Positions 7,556 to 14,506 of a DNA stretch of 15,475 bases are shown one piece after another. Source of the stretch: Verrucomicrobia bacterium UBA6015 (GTDB lineage Bacteria; Verrucomicrobiota; Kiritimatiellia; UBA8416); assembly GCA_002428045.1 (NCBI GenBank), contig DIZZ01000242.1, forward strand, positions 1 to 15,475, written 5' to 3'. Below the pieces are notes generated by a model that saw only the letters and a list, made by a program, of their open reading frames with translations, made no database searches and was not told the DNA's origin. Both the position numbers and the translations under genes were made by a program. Within the stretch, counting starts at the first letter, position 1; every line of letters begins with the position of its first letter.

Positions 7556-8928
7556 CGACAAGGTCACATGCATCCGCGATTGACGCCTGCGCCGAGGGCG
7601 ACATCAATCTTTCATCATGGCGAAAGCAGCGGATGGAGCAGCTTTCAGATCCGGAAACACGCTGGCTGCTGGCTGAAGATGCACGGCTTTTCATGCACCA
7701 GTCGCTCTCTACCCCCTGCATGGATGTGGTGGAGAAGGCATCCGGGACAATGCTGCAATGCCTGTCCGGTGCCCGCCTGCTCGATTTTCACGGCAACAAT
7801 GTGCATCAGGCGGGCCACGCCCATCCGGCAATCGTCCAGGCGGTCAAGCTGCAGCTTGATACATTGACTTTCTGTCCGCGCCGGTTCACCAACAGGGTGG
7901 CGATTGATCTGGCCAGGCGGCTGGTGCGAGTTGCACCCGAACCGCTATCCAAGGTCCTGCTGGCTCCCGGCGGATCCGAAGCGATCAGCATGGCACTGCG
8001 GCTGGCAAGGCTGGTCACCGGGCGGTACAAGACAGTCTCGTTCTGGGATAGCTTCCACGGTGCCACGCTGGATGCCATCGCCGTTGGAGGCGAACGGTTG
8101 TTTCGCGATGGAAGCGAACCGCTGCTGCCGGGTGCCCTGCATATCCCGCCCCCGGTGGTACCCCCGTCGCACCGCGAATCCCCGGCCGTCGAGGCGATGC
8201 GCGACCCCGATCATCTGGACTACCTCATGCGGCGGGAGGGCGGAATCGGGGCGCTGATCGCCGAACCCTTCCGCTACAGCTTTGCCATGCCACCGCCGCG
8301 TGACTACTGGGCGCAGGTCCAGCGCATCTGCCGCAAACACGGGGCCTTGCTGATTTTCGATGAAATGCCGGTTTGCCTCGGGCGCACAGGGCACTGGTTC
8401 GCCTGCGAGGGGATCGGCGTCACGCCGGATATCCTTGTGATCGGCAAGGGGCTTGGCGGTGGCCTCTTCCCGCTATCGGCCATTCTGGCGGATCCTGCCC
8501 TGGATGTCGTTGGCCATACCGCGCTCGGCCATTTTACCCATGAAAAATCGCCGATCGGCTCGGCTGCCGCGCTGGCTCTGATACAGGTGATCGAGGACGA
8601 GCAACTGCTGCTGCAGGCCCGCGACAAGGGGCAGCGCCTGCTCGATGCGCTGACGGATCTAGGGCAGCGCCATACGGGGATCGGCATGGTTTCCGGCATC
8701 GGCCTGCAACTGGCGGTTGAACTCGTGAATACCACCGGCCGTCCAGACACCCGGCGGGCGGATCGGGTCCTGGACCACTGCCTCCAGAACGGGCTCAGTT
8801 TCAAGATCGCCGGGGGTAATATCCTCAGCCTGGCCCCGCCGCTGAATATCACCGACACCGAACTGACAAGCGCCACGCGGATCCTTGATCAGGCGTTGCG
8901 CGAAACGAACATAACCGGAGAAAAATAA
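7552..8928 (+). CDS. pbfA: (R)-1-hydroxy-2-aminoethylphosphonate ammonia-lyase, PLP-dependent
   Basis: 458 residues, fold type I class III aminotransferase family. PbfA eliminates ammonia from (R)-1-hydroxy-2-aminoethylphosphonate to give phosphonoacetaldehyde, feeding PhnX. The blocks EGDINLS, EDARLFMHQSLSTPC and LDFHGNNVHQAGHAHP near the N-terminus are those I recognise from PbfA rather than from general class III transaminases. The PLP lysine is Lys299 in VIGKGLGGGLFPL, and the cofactor-ring aspartate is Asp270 in LLIFDEMP. HYTHEK-like HFTHEKSPIGSAAAL and GLSFKIAGGNILSLAPPLNI also fit. The ATG at 7552 overlaps the permease stop as ATGA with GGAG just upstream; the GTG at 7543 is an alternative. 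A plain 2-AEP or omega-amino acid transaminase is the main rival reading, but phnW is already present. Confidence 0.87.
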   Translation: MTTRSHASAIDACAEGDINLSSWRKQRMEQLSDPETRWLLAEDARLFMHQSLSTPCMDVVEKASGTMLQCLSGARLLDFHGNNVHQAGHAHPAIVQAVKLQLDTLTFCPRRFTNRVAIDLARRLVRVAPEPLSKVLLAPGGSEAISMALRLARLVTGRYKTVSFWDSFHGATLDAIAVGGERLFRDGSEPLLPGALHIPPPVVPPSHRESPAVEAMRDPDHLDYLMRREGGIGALIAEPFRYSFAMPPPRDYWAQVQRICRKHGALLIFDEMPVCLGRTGHWFACEGIGVTPDILVIGKGLGGGLFPLSAILADPALDVVGHTALGHFTHEKSPIGSAAALALIQVIEDEQLLLQARDKGQRLLDALTDLGQRHTGIGMVSGIGLQLAVELVNTTGRPDTRRADRVLDHCLQNGLSFKIAGGNILSLAPPLNITDTELTSATRILDQALRETNITGEK

Positions 8929-10022
8929 TGAACATGAACGAGCTTCCCGAGAATCCCTACTTGCTGCTGACCCCCGGACCGCTAAGCACAACCCCGACGG
9001 TCAAGGCCGTCATGCTGCGCGACTGGTGTACCTGGGATCGCGATTACAACGACATCGTACAGGACATCCGCCACCGCCTTGTCGTGCTGGGCGGGGCACC
9101 GGGATTCAGCGCCGTCCTGATGCAAGGCAGCGGCACCTTCAGCGTCGAGGCCGCCATTGGCAGCATGATGCCGCCATCGGGGAGCAAGCTGCTGGTCCTG
9201 GCCAATGGTGCCTACGGCGACCGCATCGCCGCGATTGCCACGGCACTGCGGATCCCGCTGGTAGTCCACAACAGCGGCGAGATGGCCACGCCAAACATCG
9301 ACCTCATGCGCCGCGAGCTGTCGGGCGACCCCACCATCACGCATGTCGCCTGCGTCCACTGCGAAACCACCACCGGGATGCTAAACCCCATTGAAACCAT
9401 CGGCCCCGTGGTCAAGGCACAGGGCCGGCTATTCATGGTCGACGCCATGAGCAGTTTCGGAGGGATGCCGATCGACCTAGACGCTTGCGGGGTGGATGTG
9501 CTGATCAGTTCCGCGAATAAATGCATCCAGGGGGTTCCCGGTTTCGGGTTCATCCTCGTACGCGAGGCATTGCTAAAAACCTGGAAAGGGCAGGCCAGAT
9601 CCCTCTCGCTGGATGTCTATGACCAGTGGCAGACGATGGAATCGCAGGGCGGGAAATGGCGGTTCACCTCGCCAACCCATGTGGTGCGTGCATTTGCCCA
9701 GGCGCTTAACGAGTTGGATGCCGAAGGGGGGATTCCCGCCCGCTATGCCCGCTACCGCGAGAACCAACGCATCCTAGTCGAGGGCATGACGGCACTAGGA
9801 TATGAGCCACTCCTGCCTCGGGCACTCCAATCCGCCTTCATCACCTCATTCCGCAATCCCGCCAACTTCAGCTTCAAGCCGTTTTACGAAGCCCTCAAGA
9901 CCCGCGGCTTTGTCATCTATCCGGGCAAGGTATCCAATGCGGAATGCTTCCGGATTGGGACCATCGGCGACGTCACACCCGCCCGGATAAGCGACCTGCT
10001 CGCCGCCGTTGCCGGGGTATGA
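8928..10022 (+). CDS. phnW: 2-aminoethylphosphonate--pyruvate transaminase
   Basis: 364-residue class V PLP aminotransferase, normal family length. It transfers the amino group of 2-AEP to pyruvate, giving phosphonoacetaldehyde and L-alanine, in the cytoplasm. LLLTPGPLSTTPTVK, DWCTWDRDYNDIVQDIR and VLMQGSGTFSVEAAIG are hallmark PhnW blocks. The PLP lysine is Lys198 in SSANKCIQGVPGFGF, and the ring-binding aspartate is Asp172 in VDAMSSFGGMPIDL. The C-terminal GFVIYPGK and FRIGTIGDV also match. Its ATG overlaps the pbfA stop by one base (TAATG), so translation is coupled. An in-frame second ATG at 8934 is possible. It is the last gene of the operon and is convergent with the minus-strand gene ending at 10101. 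Confidence 0.95.
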   Translation: MNMNELPENPYLLLTPGPLSTTPTVKAVMLRDWCTWDRDYNDIVQDIRHRLVVLGGAPGFSAVLMQGSGTFSVEAAIGSMMPPSGSKLLVLANGAYGDRIAAIATALRIPLVVHNSGEMATPNIDLMRRELSGDPTITHVACVHCETTTGMLNPIETIGPVVKAQGRLFMVDAMSSFGGMPIDLDACGVDVLISSANKCIQGVPGFGFILVREALLKTWKGQARSLSLDVYDQWQTMESQGGKWRFTSPTHVVRAFAQALNELDAEGGIPARYARYRENQRILVEGMTALGYEPLLPRALQSAFITSFRNPANFSFKPFYEALKTRGFVIYPGKVSNAECFRIGTIGDVTPARISDLLAAVAGV

Positions 10023-10100
10023 CATTGCAGCCAATTTCGCGACGACGGTCATTCATGATTCGGAGCCGCTACCGGCCCGGATCCCTACCGGGAAAATGGG

Positions 10101-11273
10101 CTAGGGTTGGGTTCCAGACAAATGCTGCAAGGCCAGCACGGCGTAGGCGGTTACCAGGACGGGATCCCCTTCCCAGTAGCGGCCAGCATCATTACGCCAG
10201 TACCCTTGCCCGTTGGGCTCGGTGGTCTGCGAGCTGATCAATTTATCGGCAACGTCCTTGCGCCAGTTGACCGCTGGTAGTCCCTCGCGGGGGATGTGAT
10301 CCGCGCCATACGCCGTGAGCGAGCGCGAAAGGACGTTGAAGAAGAAGAAATAACCTTCCATACCCATGCCCGGATTCTCATCCAACGACCAGTGCCGCGA
10401 GGCCCAGTCGAACGCTGAGCGGACACGGGGATCATCACGATCCACACCGGCATAAACCAGCCCCAGCAATCCAGAATAGGTCATGCTGCCGTAGGAGCGG
10501 AACACGACTTTCCCGGCGGTATTCGTGGTGGTTCCCGCTTTCGATTCGTCCGGCTTGTAGAAGAATCCACCTTGCTCGGCACCGCCAGCCTCCGGCGTAT
10601 TCTGCATGCGCGTTATAAAGGCCGCCGTCGCCTGCCAATCCACCTTCGGGCGATCTTCACCGGCCGGCCTCAGGTCCTCGGCGCTTTCGGTAAACCGCAT
10701 AGCCTCGGCCGCATAGACGGTGTTCATCAGGTCGGCATACATGCGATCCGTGCTGCGGTCATAGCCAAACCCGCCATGGTACGCATCATCGCCGGTATGC
10801 TGACTCTTGGCGACAAAGGCACGGGCATCCAGGACGATCCGCGTGAAGGCGGGATCTTTGGACGCATGCAGGGTGGTCATGCAGATCGCGGTGTTGTAGT
10901 TGCTCAATCCACCGCCCTGGCGACCGGCCACCGGACGGTAGATCCCGCCATCGGGCTGGACACAGCTTTTCAGGAATGCAAGGGCTGGCGGTACGCATTT
11001 AGCCCGCTGCGGATGTTCCGAGCGGATAAAGGCCCAGGCGGCCATCGCGGTCAAGGCCGGGAACTGGTCATTTGACCATGCCCCGTTTTCCTTCTGCTGC
11101 AAAGCCAGCCAATCCAGCGCCCGGTCAACCGAGGCATTGATTTCATGTTGCATCGACACGCCAACCCCTGCCCCCTCATCGGCGACGCCCGGCAGCGCGG
11201 CCTCCTGCCCCCATGCGACAGCCCCGACACCAAACCACACGGCCATTCCTGCAACCAACATCAACGTCTTCAT
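10101..11273 (-). CDS. Exported squalene-cyclase/prenyltransferase-like repeat protein
   Basis: 390 residues. The ATG at 11273 is chosen because CGGAGGT (11278-11284) precedes it and a signal peptide follows (MKTLMLVAGMAVWFGVGAVAWGQ). The upstream in-frame start near 11318 would bury that signal. The mature part has repeats of the alpha/alpha-toroid found in squalene-hopene cyclases and prenyltransferases: WLALQQKENGAWS, AFLKSCVQPDGGIYR, FITRMQ then GGFFYKP, and a final TEPNGQGYWRND then AYAVLALQHL. The segment GVDRDDPRVRSAFDW then LDENPGMGMEGYFF is familiar from secreted planctomycete/verrucomicrobial proteins of this type. Their substrate is unknown and export argues against hopanoid synthesis. 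It lies beside a degraded relative of a similar fold at 11572-12066. Confidence 0.82.
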   Translation of the reverse strand: MKTLMLVAGMAVWFGVGAVAWGQEAALPGVADEGAGVGVSMQHEINASVDRALDWLALQQKENGAWSNDQFPALTAMAAWAFIRSEHPQRAKCVPPALAFLKSCVQPDGGIYRPVAGRQGGGLSNYNTAICMTTLHASKDPAFTRIVLDARAFVAKSQHTGDDAYHGGFGYDRSTDRMYADLMNTVYAAEAMRFTESAEDLRPAGEDRPKVDWQATAAFITRMQNTPEAGGAEQGGFFYKPDESKAGTTTNTAGKVVFRSYGSMTYSGLLGLVYAGVDRDDPRVRSAFDWASRHWSLDENPGMGMEGYFFFFNVLSRSLTAYGADHIPREGLPAVNWRKDVADKLISSQTTEPNGQGYWRNDAGRYWEGDPVLVTAYAVLALQHLSGTQP

Positions 11274-11571
11274 CAACACCTCCGTTTTAACATAAACTTG
11301 ATTCACCAAGGATCGCATTCTCCCCTACTATCGTCTTTGCCTGTTGTTTGGTTCAAAAATACTGCATCCAGCGTCATTTTGTCGAGCGAGTAAATCGGCA
11401 AATTATTCTGATAGGGTGGCGCGTTGGATGCCTACCCAAATTCCGGGGCGAACGCAATTCGTGCGACGGTTTTGCAACTGGCCGCGACGACACTCGAGCC
11501 CACGACGTAGCCAGCCTTGCGAAATGTGACATATAGCATGTGCCGTTCTGCACCCAACGCACCCTTGTTTT
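11274..11571. other. Intergenic stretch with possible coding remnant
   Basis: This holds the leader of the minus-strand gene (AT-rich, 11285-11310) and otherwise no intact gene. On the plus strand at 11430-11507 a stop-bounded frame reads AYPNSGANAIRATVLQLAA and onward. Its protein-like composition suggests a scrap of another decayed gene, but I cannot name it. Confidence 0.4.
11278..11284 (-). promoter_or_regulatory. Ribosome binding site deciding the start at 11273
   Basis: The minus strand reads CGGAGGT four bases before the ATG at 11273. It supports the shorter protein that begins with the signal peptide. Confidence 0.8.
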
Positions 11572-12066
11572 GTGGTCATCAGTCTGGTAATGATCTTCCG
11601 GTGGATTGATCCGGCAGGCCCCGCCTTCCGTGCCCTGAAACTGGGTGATGTCATTCTCGGCATAGCCGGGAACCGGGTATATGCATGGTCCGTTGGGCGG
11701 CTATGGCGCGATCAACCAGATGGGACTGACTTCGATGACAACGGCAAGTCCGATTCCGCCGCGATCTTCTTTGATCTGATGGGCAACCGTGAAGGGGCCG
11801 AGTTCTTTTCCGACATGCTGCTGGCCTCTTCGGTCAGTGGTCGCGAGGCGGGGCATTGCGGGTGTTTCTGAAGCCATCTCTGGGGAGGGATTGGTGCGGC
11901 CCGCAGCGGGGATTTTGCGCTGAGGGCGTTCATGAACGAAATGAACTGGGCCTTCACGCTGGAACGTCAGCCAGACGGACGGATGGTGATCGAGAAGATC
12001 AAGGCGTTGGAGGCGCTGGCGGCCGGCGATGAACTCGTAAGTATCGCGAGTAAGCTGAAGCAGTAG
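11572..12066 (+). pseudogene. Remnant of a PDZ plus cyclase-repeat protein (DUF6288-like)
   Basis: Pieces of one longer protein survive in two frames. In the frame of 11572 is a PDZ-like piece, GPAFRALKLGDVILGIAGN (about 11614-11670). HGPLGGYGAINQMGLTS follows in another frame (11684-11734). The first frame then resumes with NGKSDSAAIFFDLMGNREG and GREAGHCG. A TGA at 11869-11871 interrupts, but the same frame continues in register with SHLWGGIGAARSGDFALRAF and MNEMNWAFTLERQPDGRM, ending at TAG 12064-12066. Order and content resemble the large secreted PDZ/cyclase-repeat proteins labelled DUF6288, from memory. At least one large internal deletion, one frame shift and one nonsense codon are implied. 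About 165 residues remain, so it is surely non-functional. Confidence 0.72.
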
Positions 12067-12087
12067 GTTGAACTAAAAGGAAAAACA

Positions 12088-12500
12088 ATGAATCGAAGGA
12101 TGATGTGTGCAAGGTTGATGTTATCGACGACGGTGCTTGTCGGCGTTGCCAACGGGCAGGATCTGGTGCGAGGGGAAACCCGCATCGATAGGCCGGCGCA
12201 GGGCGAGGGGATGTCTGTTCTCCGCAGACGGTGCGGGATTTCTCTGCTATCGGATATATCTTTGCCCGTCGCCTCTACATGGCCACGCAGGTGCCGATCG
12301 GAATGATCAATGTCTCGCGCGGCGGAACCACCGTGGAGACCTGGACTCCGTTGGCCGTGCTGCGCCAGATCGACAGGAAGCAGGCTGGCACGGGTAATAC
12401 CAGCCTTCGGGCCGAGCGCCTCCCGCCATACCGAGTGGATGCACGTCCGTTGGAATGGGCATTTTTGCTCGAACCCAATAAATTCAGTGAGGGCGCTTAG
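12088..12500 (+). pseudogene. Remnant of a secreted sialate O-acetylesterase (SASA family)
   Basis: An AAGGA site (12077-12081) and ATG at 12088 start a convincing signal peptide (MNRRMMCARLMLSTTVLVGV, then ANGQ). Soon after, the frame becomes meaningless. From 12216 another frame reads CSPQTVRDFSAIGYIFARRL, then QVPIGMINVSRGGTTVETWTP. That is a core block of sialate O-acetylesterases (PF03629-type), which remove acetyl groups from sialic acids and other sugars. The catalytic GQSNM block that should precede it is missing, so an internal deletion joins the signal peptide to the middle of the enzyme. The second frame ends at the stop at 12498-12500 after LEWAFLLEPNKFSEGA, which I do not recognise. 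It follows the other pseudogene by 21 bases. Confidence 0.75.
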
Positions 12501-12624
12501 CGCGAAATCGCTTAGATAAGTTCGGGCTGTAGGTTTCCAACGGGGTTGTATGCCGAATTATTGTGCTTGCGGTAAAAAAATAAAAGTGCAACAATCGGGA
12601 GCATCGGGAATTTAATGGTTTGTA

Positions 12625-12641
12625 TTTGCAGTCCATGCAAA
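12625..12641 (+). promoter_or_regulatory. Inverted repeat in the receiver-gene leader
   Basis: TTTGCA (12625-12630) and TGCAAA (12636-12641) flank 5 bases, ending 6 bases before the ribosome site at 12648. It could be an operator half-site pair or a leader hairpin. An A-rich stretch at 12573-12585 lies upstream. No confident promoter was identified. Confidence 0.35.
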
Positions 12642-12647
12642 ATAGTT

Positions 12648-12653
12648 GGGAGG
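12648..12653 (+). promoter_or_regulatory. Ribosome binding site deciding the start at 12661
   Basis: GGGAGG lies 7 bases before the ATG at 12661 and rules out the in-frame TTG at 12646, which would overlap it. Confidence 0.8.
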
Positions 12654-12660
12654 TAGCGAT

Positions 12661-13038
12661 ATGGTCAAACTGATACTGATAGAGGATGACCCTGGTGTTC
12701 GGGACTACTTCAAGTCCGTGGTCAACCGCATGGGGCACGAATTGCTCACCGCTGTGGATGGCCCGAGCGGGGTCAAGCTCGTCGCGGAGCAGCACGCCGA
12801 TGTGATCATGAGCGACCTGAATATGCCCGGTGAACCCAATGGCATGGGGTTGGTCCGGAAAATCCGCGAACTGCGTCCAGAGACTCCGTTGATTGTGGTG
12901 TCCGGTTATCCGACCAAGGAGCGGTTGGATGAATGCAAGGCATTGGGGATCGAGGATTTCCTGACCAAGCCTTTTGAAATGACATTTTTCAGTTCGGTCA
13001 TTACGCGGCTGCTTGCCAAGCATCCGCGATCCGAATAA
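12661..13038 (+). CDS. Stand-alone response-regulator receiver protein
   Basis: 125 residues, a single CheY-like receiver domain with no output domain. It should accept a phosphate from a histidine kinase in the cytoplasm and act by binding a partner. The acidic pair is Glu8/Asp9/Asp10 (LIEDDPG), the phospho-acceptor is Asp52 in VIMSDLNMPG, the switch Ser81 is in IVVSGYP, and the conserved Lys103 is in FLTKPF. All residues needed for phosphorylation are present. No kinase is encoded in the window, so the partner is elsewhere or in the flank. It leads a four-gene run. The next gene starts 21 bases downstream, which makes the KaiC-like ATPase its likeliest functional partner (inference). Confidence 0.92.
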   Translation: MVKLILIEDDPGVRDYFKSVVNRMGHELLTAVDGPSGVKLVAEQHADVIMSDLNMPGEPNGMGLVRKIRELRPETPLIVVSGYPTKERLDECKALGIEDFLTKPFEMTFFSSVITRLLAKHPRSE

Positions 13039-13059
13039 ATCACGAATGGCGATACGATC

Positions 13060-14013
13060 ATGACGGATAAAACCCCTATTGGTATAGATTTCCTGGATAG
13101 CCGCTATGGCGGTGCCTTCCGTGGACGGCCCTTGTTGGTCAGCGGTCCGGCAAAAGCCGGCAAGACTGCGGCGGCATTCCATTTCCTGCGGCGCGGGTTA
13201 CGGTTGCGCGAGCGCTGTCTCATGCTGACCGCCAAGCCGGCGGCCGATATCGTGGTGCAGGCCGATGCGATGGGGCTGGATTTCACCCCGGCCGTGGAGT
13301 CTGGTGACCTGATTCTGCTGGAGTATGCCGATGATGTGCCGGGGCGGCACAATGAGACGGAAATCACCTTGCCGCCCAACAGCTTTATGCAGCTCGCGGA
13401 GATTATCGCCGAGCAGGCGGTGGCTCGGCTGGTTCTGGATTCATGCCTGCCATGGGTCGCGGTGAAAAGTGTGGTGCGGCTGGAAGAACATGTGTTCTCG
13501 TTTATCCGATCCCTTGATCGCATGGGCGTGACGTCGCTCTTGACCATCCCCAAGGCGGCCTCGCTGGCCGCCTCGCGGCTGTACAAATTGATCGTGGCAC
13601 AGGTTCCGATCTCGGTGGTTATGGATTGTGATCCGAAAGGCGGTGCCCGGACGCTGATTGTGCATAAGTATCTCGGGATGGACGATAAGGTCGGTTTGGA
13701 AATTCCCTTCGAGATTCTCCCGGGCGTGGGAATTACGGAACTTTCCAATCATCCAGCGCCAGCGGTTGCAGCACCGGTGTTTGCGCCCGCACCGGCAGCA
13801 CCGCTCCGGCCACCCGCCCCCGTGGCAACGCCGTCCATGGATCCTGAATGGAACGTTCCGACGATGTCACCGCCGCCTGCGCCTGCCTCCCCCCCGTCGC
13901 ATGTCCCGTTCGCAACCCCGGAAACGACCGTTGGACCCACCTTTGCGCCGTCTGTGCCCAAACGGAATACGCCAGCCAAGGGCGGAGTTCGCTTCTCTGA
14001 AAACGTTTGGTAA
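13060..14013 (+). CDS. KaiC-like RecA-superfamily ATPase with Pro/Ala-rich tail
   Basis: 317 residues. Residues about 5-228 follow the single-domain KaiC/RadA-like pattern. They include GIDFLDSRYGGAFRGRPLLVSG, with Walker A GPAKAGKT at 29-36 (Lys35). FHFLRRGLRLRERCLML, then ADIVVQADAMGLDF come next. A Walker B-like LVLDSCLPW follows with Asp127. In KaiC a Glu-Glu pair after the second strand activates hydrolysis; aligning here on the DI of ADIVV places Ala58-Lys59 at that site. Nucleotide binding is thus likely but hydrolysis doubtful. Residues 230-300 are a Pro/Ala/Val-rich linker ending with the more ordered GGVRFSENVW. The specific role is unknown. Position between a receiver and a membrane protein suggests a signal-transduction ATPase. 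The ribosome site is weak, so coupling to the receiver gene is possible. Confidence 0.82.
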   Translation: MTDKTPIGIDFLDSRYGGAFRGRPLLVSGPAKAGKTAAAFHFLRRGLRLRERCLMLTAKPAADIVVQADAMGLDFTPAVESGDLILLEYADDVPGRHNETEITLPPNSFMQLAEIIAEQAVARLVLDSCLPWVAVKSVVRLEEHVFSFIRSLDRMGVTSLLTIPKAASLAASRLYKLIVAQVPISVVMDCDPKGGARTLIVHKYLGMDDKVGLEIPFEILPGVGITELSNHPAPAVAAPVFAPAPAAPLRPPAPVATPSMDPEWNVPTMSPPPAPASPPSHVPFATPETTVGPTFAPSVPKRNTPAKGGVRFSENVW

Positions 14014-14033
14014 AGCGAGGGGTTGTGCTATTC

Positions 14034-14456
14034 ATGCTTGAGGAAATTGCAGATTCCATCACCCCTTCCGGTATCGCGGCCGCCGTGGTTGGCTGTGTTG
14101 CTGCCGTGATTATCCTGGTGATGCGTGTCCGCGAGAAGTCTCCTTACCAGCGAATTTCCACGGCACCGTCGGAACCGCCTTCGGTAACCCCTCCCCTGTC
14201 AGCGCCCCCTTCAGTTGACGGTTCCCCGATCGCCCCTGCGCCTGTGATGCCCTCGGGGGCTCCATCCGCCGCCCCCGCTGTTCCCGTAGCAACCTTGCCA
14301 GAACCCCAGTCTGCGGAGGTTCCGGCAACCGTTCCCTTGCCAACGATCCCCGCCCTAGCTCCGGCAGGCGCGATACCGGCGGCGCCAGCCAGCCCTCCGA
14401 AGAAAATTGCGTTTAAAGCCTATACTCCACCTGTGGATAAAGCAGGTAAACGCTGA
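14034..14456 (+). CDS. Small single-TM protein with Pro/Ala-rich tail, unknown function
   Basis: About 140 residues, not recognised as a named family. A short acidic N-terminus (MLEEIADSITP) is followed by one TM segment at about 12-30 (GIAAAVVGCVAAVIILVM) and then RVREK. By the positive-inside rule the tail lies in the cytoplasm. Residues about 40-120 are Pro/Ala/Ser/Val-rich and low in complexity, closing with a basic KKIAFKAYTPPVDKAGKR. The start is uncertain: ATG at 14034 has GAGGGG 11 bases upstream, while GTG at 14025 and TTG at 14007 are also in frame. The gene begins 20 bases after the KaiC-like gene, whose product ends in a tail of similar composition, so the two may bind the same partner or each other (inference). 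Confidence 0.7.
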   Translation: MLEEIADSITPSGIAAAVVGCVAAVIILVMRVREKSPYQRISTAPSEPPSVTPPLSAPPSVDGSPIAPAPVMPSGAPSAAPAVPVATLPEPQSAEVPATVPLPTIPALAPAGAIPAAPASPPKKIAFKAYTPPVDKAGKR

Positions 14457-14492
14457 TGATGAAGTCATGATCGTGCGTTGGTTGTTACCTTT

Positions 14493-14498
14493 GGAGGG
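14493..14498 (+). promoter_or_regulatory. Ribosome binding site favouring the GTG start at 14507
   Basis: GGAGGG is 8 bases before GTG 14507 but 17 bases before ATG 14516, so the longer, GTG-initiated protein (MSSMKLSIVV) is preferred. Confidence 0.65.
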
Positions 14499-14506
14499 CT
14501 CTGAGA

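Noticed and set aside
6203..7573. 456-codon open frame antisense to the permease
   Set aside because: Its composition is Gly/Arg/His/Gln-rich without hydrophobic core or motifs, as expected for the antisense of a membrane protein gene. The plus frame has two EAA loops.
10071..10092. CCCGG/CCGGG hairpin between phnW and the convergent gene as a terminator
   Set aside because: Only a 5-bp stem with a 7-base loop, and no T-run on either strand's 3' side.
10435..10450. DRDD in the exported repeat protein as a class II terpene cyclase DxDD acid motif
   Set aside because: It sits in the segment GVDRDDPRVRSAFDW, which reads as a repeat-to-repeat loop in this secreted family. The protein is also exported and about 200 residues shorter than true squalene-hopene cyclases.
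11869..11871. In-frame TGA as a recoded codon (selenocysteine or readthrough)
   Set aside because: The neighbourhood also has a frame shift and large internal deletion, so ordinary decay explains the stop, and I saw no clear SECIS-like hairpin.
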